Shown: piece by piece, positions 52,149-60,878 of the stretch
Numbering within the stretch: position 1 is the stretch's first letter
How the letters are laid out: the number at the start of each line of letters is the position of its first letter
DNA from: JANRKF01 sp033763575
GTDB lineage: Bacteria; Pseudomonadota; Alphaproteobacteria; Rickettsiales; SXRF01
Length of the DNA: 64,000 nucleotides
Assembly: GCA_033763575.1 (NCBI GenBank)
Contig: JANRKF010000033.1
Coordinates: forward strand, 62,001 to 126,000
Reading direction: 5' to 3'
Program-made: the position numbers and the translations under genes
Notes under the pieces: model-generated
What the model was told of the DNA's origin: nothing
What the model saw: only the letters and a program-made list of their open reading frames with translations
The model's database searches: none

Positions 52149-52918
52149 TGAGTCTTTCCATCGCCACATGGAACGTGAATTCCGTTCGCAGCCGCCTGCC
52201 GCATCTGCTGGATTGGCTCAAGGAAGACGCGCCGGATATCGTGCTGCTGCAGGAACTCAAATGCATGGACGAGCAGTTCCCCCGCGAGGCGGTGGAGGAG
52301 CTGGGCTACAACCTCGCCACCCACGGGCAAAAAACCTATAACGGCGTGGCCATCCTCTCCAAATTCCCGCTGGAGGATGTGGTACGCGGCATCCCCGGCT
52401 ATGACGACCCCGCCGCCCGCTACATCGAAGCGCTCGCCACCACACCGCAGGGCGTTATGCGCGTTGCATCGGTCTATGTGGTGAATGGCAGTGAAGTCGG
52501 CAGCGAGAAATATACCTATAAACTGGCCTTCCTCGATAAATTCTGCACCCATATGCAAACATTGCGCGGCTACGATGAAATACTGGTGGTCGGTGGTGAT
52601 TATAACATCGCCCCCACCGACGCCGATGTGGCAAACCCGAAAGCATGGGCCGGCAGCGTGCTCACCAGCGACGAGGTACGCAACGCGTTTCGCCGCCTGT
52701 TGAATCTTGGGTTATATGACGCCGATGCAAATGGCCATCAACTTAGCTGGTGGGATTACCGCGCCGGTGCCTTCGCCAAAAATGACGGGCTGCGCATCGA
52801 CCATCTGCTGCTATCGCCGCAAGCAATGGATAAGCTATCCTCCTGCCATGTCGCTATCAAAACGCGTGCGCTGGAAAAGCCTTCGGATCATGCGCCGGTG
52901 GTGGGCATTTTCAAATGA
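52148..52918 (+). CDS. xth: Exodeoxyribonuclease III / AP endonuclease
   Basis: Magnesium-dependent nuclease that cuts at abasic sites and digests 3' ends. The 256 residues contain ATWNVNSVRSRL, LQELKC (catalytic Glu), VVGGDYNIAP, LSWWDYRAGAF and SDHAPV (Asp-His). TGATG links it to the toxin stop. A family B repeat starts two bases after its stop. Confidence 0.95.
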   Translation: MSLSIATWNVNSVRSRLPHLLDWLKEDAPDIVLLQELKCMDEQFPREAVEELGYNLATHGQKTYNGVAILSKFPLEDVVRGIPGYDDPAARYIEALATTPQGVMRVASVYVVNGSEVGSEKYTYKLAFLDKFCTHMQTLRGYDEILVVGGDYNIAPTDADVANPKAWAGSVLTSDEVRNAFRRLLNLGLYDADANGHQLSWWDYRAGAFAKNDGLRIDHLLLSPQAMDKLSSCHVAIKTRALEKPSDHAPVVGIFK

Positions 52919-52919
52919 T

Positions 52920-53016
52920 GTCATCGCGAGGCGGCGTAAGCCGACGTGGCGATCCATCTTATCTTTGCACGTCAGCAGGTCAGAAAGATGGATTGCCGCG
53001 CTGCGCTCGCAATGAC
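52920..53016. repeat. Family B palindromic repeat
   Basis: Opens GTCATCGCGAGGCGGCGTAA and closes CTCGCAATGAC, with internal GATCCATCTTA and AGATGGATTGCC that pair. It separates convergent xth and rnhA, and so may be a bidirectional hairpin terminator. Confidence 0.87.
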
Positions 53017-53018
53017 AG

Positions 53019-53450
53019 TCAACGCCGAATCGCCCCCACCGCAAGCGCGTCGGCGCGTTCATTCTCCGGGTGGCCGTCATGGCCGCGCACCCAGTTCCAG
53101 CGCACATCGTGGCGCGATACTTCTTCTTCCAGCGCCTGCCATAAATCAACGTTTTTCACCGGTTTCTTATCCGCCGTTTTCCAACCGCGTGCTTTCCATC
53201 CCGGCAGCCACTCGGTCATCCCCTGAATCACATATTTGCTATCGGTGGTGATGTTGGCAATGCACGGCGTTTTCAGCGAACGCAGCGCCTCGATCACCGC
53301 CGTCATCTCCATGCGGTTATTGGTGGTGTCGGCCTCACCGCCGGAAATTTCTTTTTCGGTTTTTCCATAGCGCAACACCGCGCCCCAGCCGCCCGGGCCG
53401 GGATTGCCGCTGCACGCGCCGTCGGTAAAAATATCGACATGTTTTTTCAT
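53019..53450 (-). CDS. rnhA: Ribonuclease HI
   Basis: Degrades RNA of RNA-DNA hybrids with two metal ions. The 143 residues have the catalytic set Asp in FTDGACSGNPGPGGWG, Glu in TTNNRMEMTAVIEAL, Asp in TTDSKYVIQGMTEWL and the C-terminal Asp in NERADALA. It is coupled by ATGA to the orphan gene upstream and ends 2 bases from a repeat. Confidence 0.97.
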   Translation of the reverse strand: MKKHVDIFTDGACSGNPGPGGWGAVLRYGKTEKEISGGEADTTNNRMEMTAVIEALRSLKTPCIANITTDSKYVIQGMTEWLPGWKARGWKTADKKPVKNVDLWQALEEEVSRHDVRWNWVRGHDGHPENERADALAVGAIRR

Positions 53451-54175
53451 CCGCCTGCTCTATGTATTTCTGCCCTTACCCCCAACAACCGTCGGCACTC
53501 TGCATCAAGGTCATTGGCGACTTTCTCCGCCCAACTACGTTCAAGAAGCTTTTCACCGGTTAATTCTACCTTTGTGAGTGATGTACGATCCTCTGCGTCA
53601 CCTCCACGAATCACTTTAAAATCTGTCATGCCTAATTCCTTCAATCTTTCATGACTATTTTCAATTATGCGACCTATATAATCGCCCAAAATGTATGGTG
53701 TATGTTTATCGCTATAAAACATTTCAGTACTAATTATTATATTTGGATTCGACAGACCAGGCGTTGATGATATGCTAATACCAAGATCGCATTGCGTCAG
53801 CCGATGTATGCGCTCAAGCAGTAATAATGCGCGCCGATTACGCTCTTCATATGCGGATTGTGAATCTTGCTCAGCACTCATGTTTTCAATTTGCGGGGGA
53901 ACCAACGCTGCGATCTTCACGTAAAAACCTTTTTGATCCTCGAATGGAGCGAAAGCAGGCCCTTCATAATATCGACAATCTGCTACCTTTACATCCGGCA
54001 TATCTTCACTATCGCTCGCCGCGTCAGGCCAGCTTTCCAAAATATATTTTTTTAGAGACTCCCGCAGTTCCTCTGTATCCACTCGTAATATAATATAGGG
54101 ATAAAAATGCTCTTCTCCCATGTGTCTATCAGGAAAGCCTATTTTCTTCAGGGTAATCCGAGCATGGCTGTTCAT
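53447..54175 (-). CDS. Orphan protein between thrB and rnhA
   Basis: 242 residues, no signal peptide. The N-terminal part looks alpha/beta (ARITLKKIGFPDRHMGEEHFYPYIILRV) and the C-terminal part is helical (LLERSWAEKVANDLDAECRRLLG). It is AT-richer than thrB and rnhA, with overlaps of four bases on each side, so it is firmly inside the operon. No family recognised; thrB and rnhA are normally adjacent in alphaproteobacteria. Confidence 0.68.
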   Translation of the reverse strand: MNSHARITLKKIGFPDRHMGEEHFYPYIILRVDTEELRESLKKYILESWPDAASDSEDMPDVKVADCRYYEGPAFAPFEDQKGFYVKIAALVPPQIENMSAEQDSQSAYEERNRRALLLLERIHRLTQCDLGISISSTPGLSNPNIIISTEMFYSDKHTPYILGDYIGRIIENSHERLKELGMTDFKVIRGGDAEDRTSLTKVELTGEKLLERSWAEKVANDLDAECRRLLGVRAEIHRAGG

Positions 54176-55137
54176 GGCATGTGGCCCTGGAAAAATTCCA
54201 GCTTCGCCAGATATTCCAGCGGATCTTTCGGCGTAATTTCCGCGCCTTCCGGTGGAAAGAGCGCGTCATAGGTGCGGGTGAGCAGGAAGCGAAGCGCCGC
54301 GCCGCGCAGCAATAACGGAAGGCTCATTTCTTCTTCATGTGTGAGCGGGCGAATATCGTTATAGCCTTGCATCAGCGCGGCCACACGGTCTTTCTGCAAA
54401 CGGCGGCGATCATCGAAACACCATGCATTCACACAAATGGCGAGGTCATACGCCCAGAAATCATGGCAGGCGAAATAGAAATCGATCACGCCGGAAAGTT
54501 TGCGGTCGCGATCAAAAAACACATTGTCGGGAAAGATATCAGCGTGAATCGGGCCGCTCGGCAAATCATTCGGCCAGTGCTCGCTTAAATAATTATATTC
54601 TTCGCTGATAAATTTGGTGAGGCCTTCCGAAATTTCATCGGCACGACCGTTCATCTCATCGATCATCGCCTCCCACGCCGGAAGCGACAGGCCGTTCCTG
54701 CGCGTGTGCGGAAAGCCCATGCCCGCCACATGCATTTTCGCCACCATCTGCCCCAGCTCCAGCAGATGCGCAGGCGTGATTTTGCGAGGCTCCACCCCTG
54801 CCCCTTGCAGGAAACTCACCATCAATGCGGGGCGTTCGGCAAGCGCAGAGAGCGCCCGCCCGTCACGCATTTTAATCGGCTGCGGGCAGGAAATCCCACG
54901 CGCCGAAAACCACTCCATGAGCGCGACAAAATAAGGCAGCTCCTCAATGTTGAAACGACGCTCGAAAAGCGTGAGTATGTATTGGTGAGTCGTGAGTCGT
55001 GAGTCGTGAGTCGTGAGTAAGTAGTTGGTATTCGAAACGCCTTCGGTGATGCCATTAAAACTCTCCAACGCACCGACATCATACTGCGCAAGAAACGCGG
55101 CAATATCCTCATGGGAAAGATGCGTGTAAACCGCCAT
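54172..55137 (-). CDS. thrB: Homoserine kinase (APH-fold type) with 7-bp repeat tract
   Basis: Phosphorylates homoserine in threonine synthesis; the aminoglycoside-phosphotransferase-like form used by alphaproteobacteria, 321 residues. It shows MAVYTHLSHEDIAAFLAQYD, SFNGITEGVSNTNYLL, catalytic HADIFPDNVFFD and DFYFACHDFWAYDLAI. Residues 40-51 (LTTHDSRLTTH) are encoded by a GTGAGTC tandem repeat (54985-55018) placed in the strand-turn where homologues have only a few residues. A gain or loss of one 7-base unit would shift the frame. Confidence 0.94.
   Translation of the reverse strand: MAVYTHLSHEDIAAFLAQYDVGALESFNGITEGVSNTNYLLTTHDSRLTTHQYILTLFERRFNIEELPYFVALMEWFSARGISCPQPIKMRDGRALSALAERPALMVSFLQGAGVEPRKITPAHLLELGQMVAKMHVAGMGFPHTRRNGLSLPAWEAMIDEMNGRADEISEGLTKFISEEYNYLSEHWPNDLPSGPIHADIFPDNVFFDRDRKLSGVIDFYFACHDFWAYDLAICVNAWCFDDRRRLQKDRVAALMQGYNDIRPLTHEEEMSLPLLLRGAALRFLLTRTYDALFPPEGAEITPKDPLEYLAKLEFFQGHMP
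54985..55018. repeat. Heptanucleotide tandem repeat in thrB
   Basis: GTGAGTC four times and a partial fifth (plus strand). The copies are perfect, which suggests recent slippage. Three units equal 21 bases, so only changes in multiples of three keep the frame. Confidence 0.9.
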
Positions 55138-55138
55138 G

Positions 55139-55474
55139 TCAGTAATATTTTCCGTCGGGACGGATATCGCATAAGCGATCCATGCAGCGCGCTACGGGCG
55201 GCGTCGCTGGCGGCGGCGGCCATTTGCATTCGAGCTTCACCGTGTTCGACACCTCGCTCACATGTTTTTCAGACGACTTATTCACCGGACGCCAGCGGCA
55301 CAGGCTCAAGACCGCCGTGCAATCGCTATCCCCCGTGCAGCGACGATATTCCGCCTTGATCGCGGGCGGATCGCCCTCGAAAATCGCCTGGGTGATTTCA
55401 TCGATGGGATCGGCATGCGCCGCCTGCCCCATGCACACCATCCCCCACACCAAAGCTACGACGAAGTGTCTCAT
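55139..55474 (-). CDS. Small secreted cysteine-containing protein
   Basis: 111 residues with a signal peptide (MRHFVVALVWGMVCMGQAAHA, cleavage near ADPI). The mature part has seven cysteines (CTGDSDC, LSLCRW, LECKW, RCMDRLCD), so it is probably periplasmic with disulfides. The C-terminus is Pro-rich. I chose the ATG at 55474 because it begins a proper signal peptide; upstream in-frame codons are possible. No family recognised. It lies directly before thrB. Confidence 0.65.
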   Translation of the reverse strand: MRHFVVALVWGMVCMGQAAHADPIDEITQAIFEGDPPAIKAEYRRCTGDSDCTAVLSLCRWRPVNKSSEKHVSEVSNTVKLECKWPPPPATPPVARCMDRLCDIRPDGKYY

Positions 55475-55520
55475 ACAATAAATGGGTAATCGTTCGCACG
55501 GCGCGAGTCTAGAAAAATCA

Positions 55521-55904
55521 TCACCGCGCCTGGCCGGGATCGCCATTGCTGTTCCCCCCACCGATCCGCGCTTCATGAACTCTGTTTAGCCCGGATTCAC
55601 GCCCTCCCAAATTCTCATAAATCGCCACGGCTTTCGGTTTATCAATGTCCGTTCCAAGAGTAAAAATTGCCTCACGCGTCTTACCCTGGGCAAGCACGCG
55701 CTCTATTCCTGTGTGCATCTGACGTAAATCGTCCACAACACCGCTCAGGAAATCAGGCACGTTCGGATTGTCATCACCTGCGGGAGATGTGATGGTAAAG
55801 CGGTCCGGATGATTGCTGTGCCAGGAAAACCTGACGGTTTTACCTCCATCCCCCACAACGATATTGCGAATAACCGAGTGATCGTTTTCCCGCGTAGCCG
55901 CCAT
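55521..55904 (-). CDS. Small uncharacterised protein after sdhB
   Basis: 127 residues, soluble, Gly/Asp/Asn-rich, beginning MAATRENDHSVIRNIVVGDG. It begins 3 bases after the sdhB stop, so it is the last gene of the sdh unit. I cannot assign a family. Its composition recalls the orphan at 59379, but I see no clear shared motif. Confidence 0.6.
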   Translation of the reverse strand: MAATRENDHSVIRNIVVGDGGKTVRFSWHSNHPDRFTITSPAGDDNPNVPDFLSGVVDDLRQMHTGIERVLAQGKTREAIFTLGTDIDKPKAVAIYENLGGRESGLNRVHEARIGGGNSNGDPGQAR

Positions 55905-55906
55905 CG

Positions 55907-56704
55907 CTACACCACCCGCTCGACCAGCATTTTCTTGATCTCGCCGATGGCGCGGGCGGGATTTAAGCCTTTCGGGCAGGTCTTCGCGCAGTTCATGATG
56001 GTGTGGCAGCGATAGAGCTTGAACGGATCGTCCAGCGCATCGAGGCGCTCACCGGCCATCTCGTCACGCGAATCAATAATCCAGCGGTAGGCGTGCAGCA
56101 AAATTGCAGGTCCCAGATAACGGTCGGAATTCCACCAGTAACTTGGGCAGCTTGTCGAGCAGCAGGCGCATAAAATGCACTCATACAGCCCATCGAGCTT
56201 GGCGCGGTCCTCCGGCGATTGCAGCCGCTCCTGATTGGCGGGCGCGACCGTGCTCGTCTGCATCCATGGCTTGATGGACTCGTATTGCGCATAAAAATGC
56301 GTCATGTCCGGCACCAGATCCTTCACCACTTTCATGTGCGGCAACGGATAAATATTCACCTCGCCCTTCACCTCATCGATCGGCTTGATGCAGGCGAGCG
56401 TGTTCGTTCCGTCGATATTCATCGCGCACGACCCGCAGATTCCCTCGCGGCAGGAACGGCGGAAGGTGAGCGTCGAATCCACCTCGTCTTTAATTTTAAT
56501 CAGCGCATCGAGCACCATCGGCGCGCAACTATCCATATCCACTTCATAGCTGTCCATGCGCGGATTTTTCGGCACACCTTTTTCATCCACCTCGTCCGGG
56601 CTCCAGCGGTAGATGTTGAATTTTCTCTTCTTCACACCGGCAGCCGCAGGGAATGTCCTGCCTTTGCCGACTTTGGAGTTTTTGGGGAGTGTCAGTTCAG
56701 CCAT
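55907..56704 (-). CDS. sdhB: Succinate dehydrogenase iron-sulfur subunit
   Basis: Carries electrons from SdhA to quinone through [2Fe-2S], [4Fe-4S] and [3Fe-4S] clusters. The 265 residues contain CREGICGSCAMNIDGTNTLAC, CILCACCSTSCPSYWWN and CHTIMNCAKTCPKGLNPARAI. The ATG at 56704 overlaps the 3' end of an M48 peptidase gene, which separates it from sdhA. Confidence 0.97.
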   Translation of the reverse strand: MAELTLPKNSKVGKGRTFPAAAGVKKRKFNIYRWSPDEVDEKGVPKNPRMDSYEVDMDSCAPMVLDALIKIKDEVDSTLTFRRSCREGICGSCAMNIDGTNTLACIKPIDEVKGEVNIYPLPHMKVVKDLVPDMTHFYAQYESIKPWMQTSTVAPANQERLQSPEDRAKLDGLYECILCACCSTSCPSYWWNSDRYLGPAILLHAYRWIIDSRDEMAGERLDALDDPFKLYRCHTIMNCAKTCPKGLNPARAIGEIKKMLVERVV

Positions 56705-57585
56705 GGTGCCTCTTGCTCAAGATAAATATCAAGGTTGGTTTTCGTTTTGTAATCGCCTTCAATGGGGATACCCTTCATTTCAGGCAATAACGGCAGGCGG
56801 TGTTTTCTTTTGTATTCTATCTCTTCCATTCCTTTTTTCAACATGGCAATGCGTTCGGGATTGGACGGATGGGTGGTGGAAACATAAATGAGCTCCGGAT
56901 GTTCAATCGACAATCGCCGCCAGTAATCCAGCGCCTTGCGCATATCATACCCCGCACGCGCCGCAATATAAAGCCCTATATAATCCGCCTCCGCTTCAAA
57001 ACTTTGCGAATAGGCCAACGCTCCCGCAAGCACGCCCGAATCGCGCCATTCCTTCGATCTGGTGCCGCTATATCCGCCGTCCAGATTATCCATCATCTCA
57101 CCAAGGAAAAGTCCCATCTTCATGTTCTCCCTCTGCGCTTTCAAATGCCCCATCAGGTTATGGGCAAGCTCGTGCGCCATCACCATCGCCAGCTCGTCGT
57201 CATTCTCAAAAAAACGCATGATGCCGTAAGTAAAAATGATCGTGTCACCATCCGCATAGGCGTTGATCTCGTCGCCGAGTTTTAGCTTGAAATAAAAATA
57301 GCAGCGCCGCTTTAATTTGGGCAATCCCATCTCCTGGCATATCTTCGCCGCCACCGGCTCCAGCCGCTCGGCCACCGCCGCAAACCGCTTGGACATTTGC
57401 TTGCCCTTGCGCCACGGGCGCGGACGCCCACCGGTTTTCGCCACCTCGTCGAACATACGCTGCTGGGCCATTTCCTCGGCCTGTATCTCCTGCGGGCTTA
57501 CTCGCGGGCCGAGCGTGGCAGGTGCGCTGCAGGCAGCAACCATCAGCAATAATACGGCTGCGCCAGCTATGCGCAACAGCCGCAT
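56692..57585 (-). CDS. M48-family metallopeptidase lipoprotein between sdhA and sdhB
   Basis: 297 residues: lipobox VAAC (Cys19), then an M48 (Ste24/BepA-like) zinc protease with H-E-L-A-H in MVMAHELAHNLMGHL and the third ligand Glu in SFEAEADYIGLYIAARAGYD. It is anchored in the periplasm, where relatives degrade misfolded outer-membrane proteins. It begins 3 bases before sdhA's stop region and overlaps sdhB by 13 bases, so it is co-expressed with the succinate dehydrogenase. Confidence 0.9.
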   Translation of the reverse strand: MRLLRIAGAAVLLLMVAACSAPATLGPRVSPQEIQAEEMAQQRMFDEVAKTGGRPRPWRKGKQMSKRFAAVAERLEPVAAKICQEMGLPKLKRRCYFYFKLKLGDEINAYADGDTIIFTYGIMRFFENDDELAMVMAHELAHNLMGHLKAQRENMKMGLFLGEMMDNLDGGYSGTRSKEWRDSGVLAGALAYSQSFEAEADYIGLYIAARAGYDMRKALDYWRRLSIEHPELIYVSTTHPSNPERIAMLKKGMEEIEYKRKHRLPLLPEMKGIPIEGDYKTKTNLDIYLEQEAPWLN

Positions 57586-57587
57586 GG

Positions 57588-59375
57588 CTAGTACACCCGC
57601 GCCTTCGGCGGCACGGGCTGCACTTCGTTGGAAAGGGTATTCAGATGCACGGGACGGTAATCAAACGAAACCTTACCGGCATCCGTTAGCCATGCATAGG
57701 TGTGTTTCATCCAGTTCACATCGTCACGGTCTTTATAATCTTCCCGCGCATGGGCGCCACGGCTTTCCTTGCGGTTATGGGCGCTGGCAATGGTGATGAG
57801 CGCCTGGCTGCGGAGGTTATCCAGCTCCAAGGCCTCCACCAGGTCGCTGTTCCAGACCAGGCTGCGATCCGTCACATTGAGCTGGCCGTAGCTCTGCCAT
57901 ACATCCGCCATTTTCGCCACGCCCTCACCCAGCCTTTTTTCATCGCGGAATACCGCCGCATGATTCTGCATCGTGCGCTGCATGGAACGGCGAATCTCCG
58001 AGGTTTTGAGAGAGCCGCTGGCATGGCGAATGCCATCGAAACGCGAAAGCAATTTATCGATATTGCTGCCGGACACCGGCTTGTGCGCCTGTCCCGGCTT
58101 CACCACTTCGGCAGCGCGAATGGCGGCAGCGCGGCCAAACACCACGAGATCGAGCAGCGAGTTGGAACCCAAACGATTCGCCCCATGCACCGAAACGCAC
58201 GCCGCCTCACCGATCGCCATCAGGCCGGGAACGACGCTTTCCGCATCCGCGCCTTTTTTGGTGACGACTTCGCCGTGAATATTGGTGGGAATGCCGCCCA
58301 TATTATAATGCACGGTCGGCAGAATCGGAATCGGCTGTTTGGTTACATCAACGCCTGCGAAAATTTTCGCCGTCTCGGAAATACCCGGCAGGCGGGCATG
58401 CAGCACCTCGGGGTCGAGGTGGTCGAGATGCAGGTAGATATGGTCCTTCTCCGGGCCAACGCCGCGGCCTTCGGCAATCTCCACCGTGATCGCACGCGAC
58501 ACCACATCACGCGAGGCTAAATCTTTCGCGCTCGGCGCATAGCGCTCCATGAAACGCTCGCCCTGGCTGTTTACCAGATAACCGCCCTCGCCGCGTGCGC
58601 CCTCGGTAATCAAACAACCCGCGCCGTAAATGCCGGTAGGGTGGAACTGCACGAACTCCATATCCTGCATGGGAATGCCAGCACGGATGGCCATGCCGCC
58701 GCCGTCACCCGTGCAGGTGTGCGCCGAAGTGCAAGAGAAATAGGTGCGGCCATAACCGCCGGTCGCGAGCACCACCAGATGCGCGTTGAAACGGTGCAGC
58801 GTGCCATCATCCAGATTCCACGCGAGCACGCCACGGCACACGCCTTCATCATCCATGATGAGGTCGACGCCGAAATATTCGACAAAAAACTGCGCGTTAT
58901 GGCGGAGCGCCTGCGTATATAATGTGTGTAAAATCGCATGCCCGGTACGGTCTGCCGCCGCGCAGGTGCGTTGGGCCGTGCCCTTGCCGTAATGCGTCGT
59001 CATCCCGCCAAATGGGCGCTGGTAAATTTTACCTTCCGCCGTGCGCGAAAAAGGAACGCCGTAATGCTCCAGCTCAATCACCGCCTGCATGGCGTTTTTG
59101 CACATATATTCGATGGCGTCCTGGTCGCCCAGCCAGTCGGATCCCTTGATGGTGTCGTACATGTGAAACCGCCAGTCATCCTCGCCCATATTGGCCAGTG
59201 CCGCCGAAATGCCGCCTTGGGCCGCCACCGTGTGCGAGCGGGTGGGGAATACTTTGGTGATGCAGGCGGTGTTCAGGCCGCTAGAGGCCATGCCGAACGT
59301 GGCGCGCAAACCCGCGCCGCCCGCGCCGACGACGACGACATCATGATAATGGTCAATGATTTTGTAGGATTGCAT
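57588..59375 (-). CDS. sdhA: Succinate dehydrogenase flavoprotein subunit
   Basis: Oxidises succinate to fumarate with covalent FAD. In 595 residues: VVVGAGGAGLRA (FAD-binding), SHTVAAQGG (flavin-linking His), FVQFHPTGIYGAGCLITEGARGEGG (active site), RLGSNSLLDLVVFGRAA. It sits between an orphan gene and the M48 peptidase gene, inside an otherwise standard sdhCDAB operon. Confidence 0.98.
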   Translation of the reverse strand: MQSYKIIDHYHDVVVVGAGGAGLRATFGMASSGLNTACITKVFPTRSHTVAAQGGISAALANMGEDDWRFHMYDTIKGSDWLGDQDAIEYMCKNAMQAVIELEHYGVPFSRTAEGKIYQRPFGGMTTHYGKGTAQRTCAAADRTGHAILHTLYTQALRHNAQFFVEYFGVDLIMDDEGVCRGVLAWNLDDGTLHRFNAHLVVLATGGYGRTYFSCTSAHTCTGDGGGMAIRAGIPMQDMEFVQFHPTGIYGAGCLITEGARGEGGYLVNSQGERFMERYAPSAKDLASRDVVSRAITVEIAEGRGVGPEKDHIYLHLDHLDPEVLHARLPGISETAKIFAGVDVTKQPIPILPTVHYNMGGIPTNIHGEVVTKKGADAESVVPGLMAIGEAACVSVHGANRLGSNSLLDLVVFGRAAAIRAAEVVKPGQAHKPVSGSNIDKLLSRFDGIRHASGSLKTSEIRRSMQRTMQNHAAVFRDEKRLGEGVAKMADVWQSYGQLNVTDRSLVWNSDLVEALELDNLRSQALITIASAHNRKESRGAHAREDYKDRDDVNWMKHTYAWLTDAGKVSFDYRPVHLNTLSNEVQPVPPKARVY

Positions 59376-59378
59376 AAT

Positions 59379-59804
59379 TTACCGCTCTGCTGTTAGGCTT
59401 TTTAATTCATCCAACCCTATCGAGAAACCACTATGTAACTTTGCAGTTTCTTTCAAATTGAACATTTTCTTAAGCACCGATTCGACGGCACCTGCTCGAT
59501 CAACTTGAAAAGTGATTTCCTGCGGATAACCGCTGCCCCTTACATTGGGGTGAATATCAGAAACACCCGGAACTTTTTGAAGCCTATTTTCCATATTAGA
59601 CATAAAATTGTCTTGCGCAGAATGATGTGCTGAAGCGCGTATAACGATCTTATCATCATTCTGTGATTTGGTAATTTTAATAGAGTTTATATCACCTGCA
59701 GAACCACTATCCGCATCATGAAAACCTGTGTGCTCAATTTCGAACATAGGTGTCCTCGCCGCAAGATTGCGTTGTACAGTAGATGTTGAAGGAATCGGTT
59801 TCAT
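59379..59804 (-). CDS. Orphan protein between sdhD and sdhA
   Basis: 141 residues from the ATG at 59804, soluble, beta-rich in the centre (INSIKITKSQNDDKIVIRASAHHS), AT-richer than sdhA and sdhD. It lies 4 bases after sdhD and 3 bases before sdhA, so it must be co-transcribed with them. No known succinate dehydrogenase accessory factor resembles it in my reading. Unknown. Confidence 0.65.
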   Translation of the reverse strand: MKPIPSTSTVQRNLAARTPMFEIEHTGFHDADSGSAGDINSIKITKSQNDDKIVIRASAHHSAQDNFMSNMENRLQKVPGVSDIHPNVRGSGYPQEITFQVDRAGAVESVLKKMFNLKETAKLHSGFSIGLDELKSLTAER

Positions 59805-59808
59805 AGTT

Positions 59809-60225
59809 TCATGCTCCGAAAGAAGAAAGATCAATCATATGCATGCGCAGCACGGCAACCGCACCAAGAGTGATGGCGGCAATCGCAATAAAATTATTGA
59901 GCAGCAGCAAGGCATATTTCGCAAAGGGAGCGTGCACATAATCCTCCACCACCACCTGAAAGCCGAGCTTGGCATGCCAGAAGGTCGCGATCAGCAGCAG
60001 CACCATGCCCACGCTATGCAGCGGCGAGGCGAACCAGTTGGCCACCATGCCGACATCGGGCGAAAGCATCGACCGCAACAGCGACACCACAAACCACGGC
60101 AGGAGGAATAGCAGCGCCACCGCCGTCACGCGCTGGAACCACCAGTGCGCCACCGCGCTGTGCGACGCGCCGTGGCCCCTTGCCTTGGCCAGCGGTGTTT
60201 CAAAATGGCTGTGTTTTTTGGTCAT
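59809..60225 (-). CDS. sdhD: Succinate dehydrogenase membrane anchor SdhD
   Basis: Hydrophobic anchor subunit of 138 residues with three helices. It begins MTKKHSHFETPLAKARGHGASHSAVAHWWFQRVTAV and carries the likely heme-ligand His in IATFWHAKLGFQVVVEDYVH. The ATGA at 60225 overlaps the sdhC stop; a start 4 codons upstream is less likely. Confidence 0.95.
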   Translation of the reverse strand: MTKKHSHFETPLAKARGHGASHSAVAHWWFQRVTAVALLFLLPWFVVSLLRSMLSPDVGMVANWFASPLHSVGMVLLLIATFWHAKLGFQVVVEDYVHAPFAKYALLLLNNFIAIAAITLGAVAVLRMHMIDLSSFGA

Positions 60226-60617
60226 AGGCCGCTCCATGCTCCTGCCACATAGCCCCAGCTCGCCGCAGTGGCTATACCGGCGAAAATCAGCACCAGCCAG
60301 CCGGAAAGCGTGGCGTTTTTAAGCTCATAGCCCTTGCCGATATCCCAGAATAAATGGCGGATGCCGTTGGCAAGGTGGTAATAAAAAGCCAGCAGCACGC
60401 CCAGCAAAAACAGCCGTCCGCCCCACGAGGTCGCGCATTCATGCCATTTCGCATAGTGCGAGGGATAGTACGCGGCAAGCATCAGCCAGCCGACCAGCGC
60501 CAGCGCCCCGGCATAGAGGGCAAGCCCGGTCATGCGGTGCATAATCGACAATACAGAGGTGATTTGCGGCTTATAAATGCCAAGATGCGGGGAGGTCGGG
60601 CGGTGAGCATTGGCCAT
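60222..60617 (-). CDS. sdhC: Succinate dehydrogenase cytochrome b556 subunit SdhC
   Basis: First gene of the sdh operon, 131 residues, three helices. Typical motifs are RPTSPHLGIYKPQITSVLSIMHRMTG and the heme-binding HLANGIRHLFWDIG. The promoter must lie in the 261-bp gap shared with the divergent curlin-like gene, which also holds AT-rich stretches (60737-60780). Confidence 0.96.
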   Translation of the reverse strand: MANAHRPTSPHLGIYKPQITSVLSIMHRMTGLALYAGALALVGWLMLAAYYPSHYAKWHECATSWGGRLFLLGVLLAFYYHLANGIRHLFWDIGKGYELKNATLSGWLVLIFAGIATAASWGYVAGAWSGL

Positions 60618-60878
60618 GGCGAAACATCCATAATGAAAATAATCTGCTTTTGTTATAGCGAGTTAGGTTGAAGAATCTAGAAGAATTTTTGATGACGAGA
60701 TTGCGTTCGCCTCCATGCTGAACACAGGCTTATTAATTTTTTATTAAAAAAGAGGTAGACAATTAATCCTGAGTATACTAAATGGACTAACAAATTAAGT
60801 ATTGGCGTCGATGGTGAAGTAGAAACTTGAGGCGTCGCCTGCCCAACCCGTAACCAACATAGCGAAGGACAAAACAAT

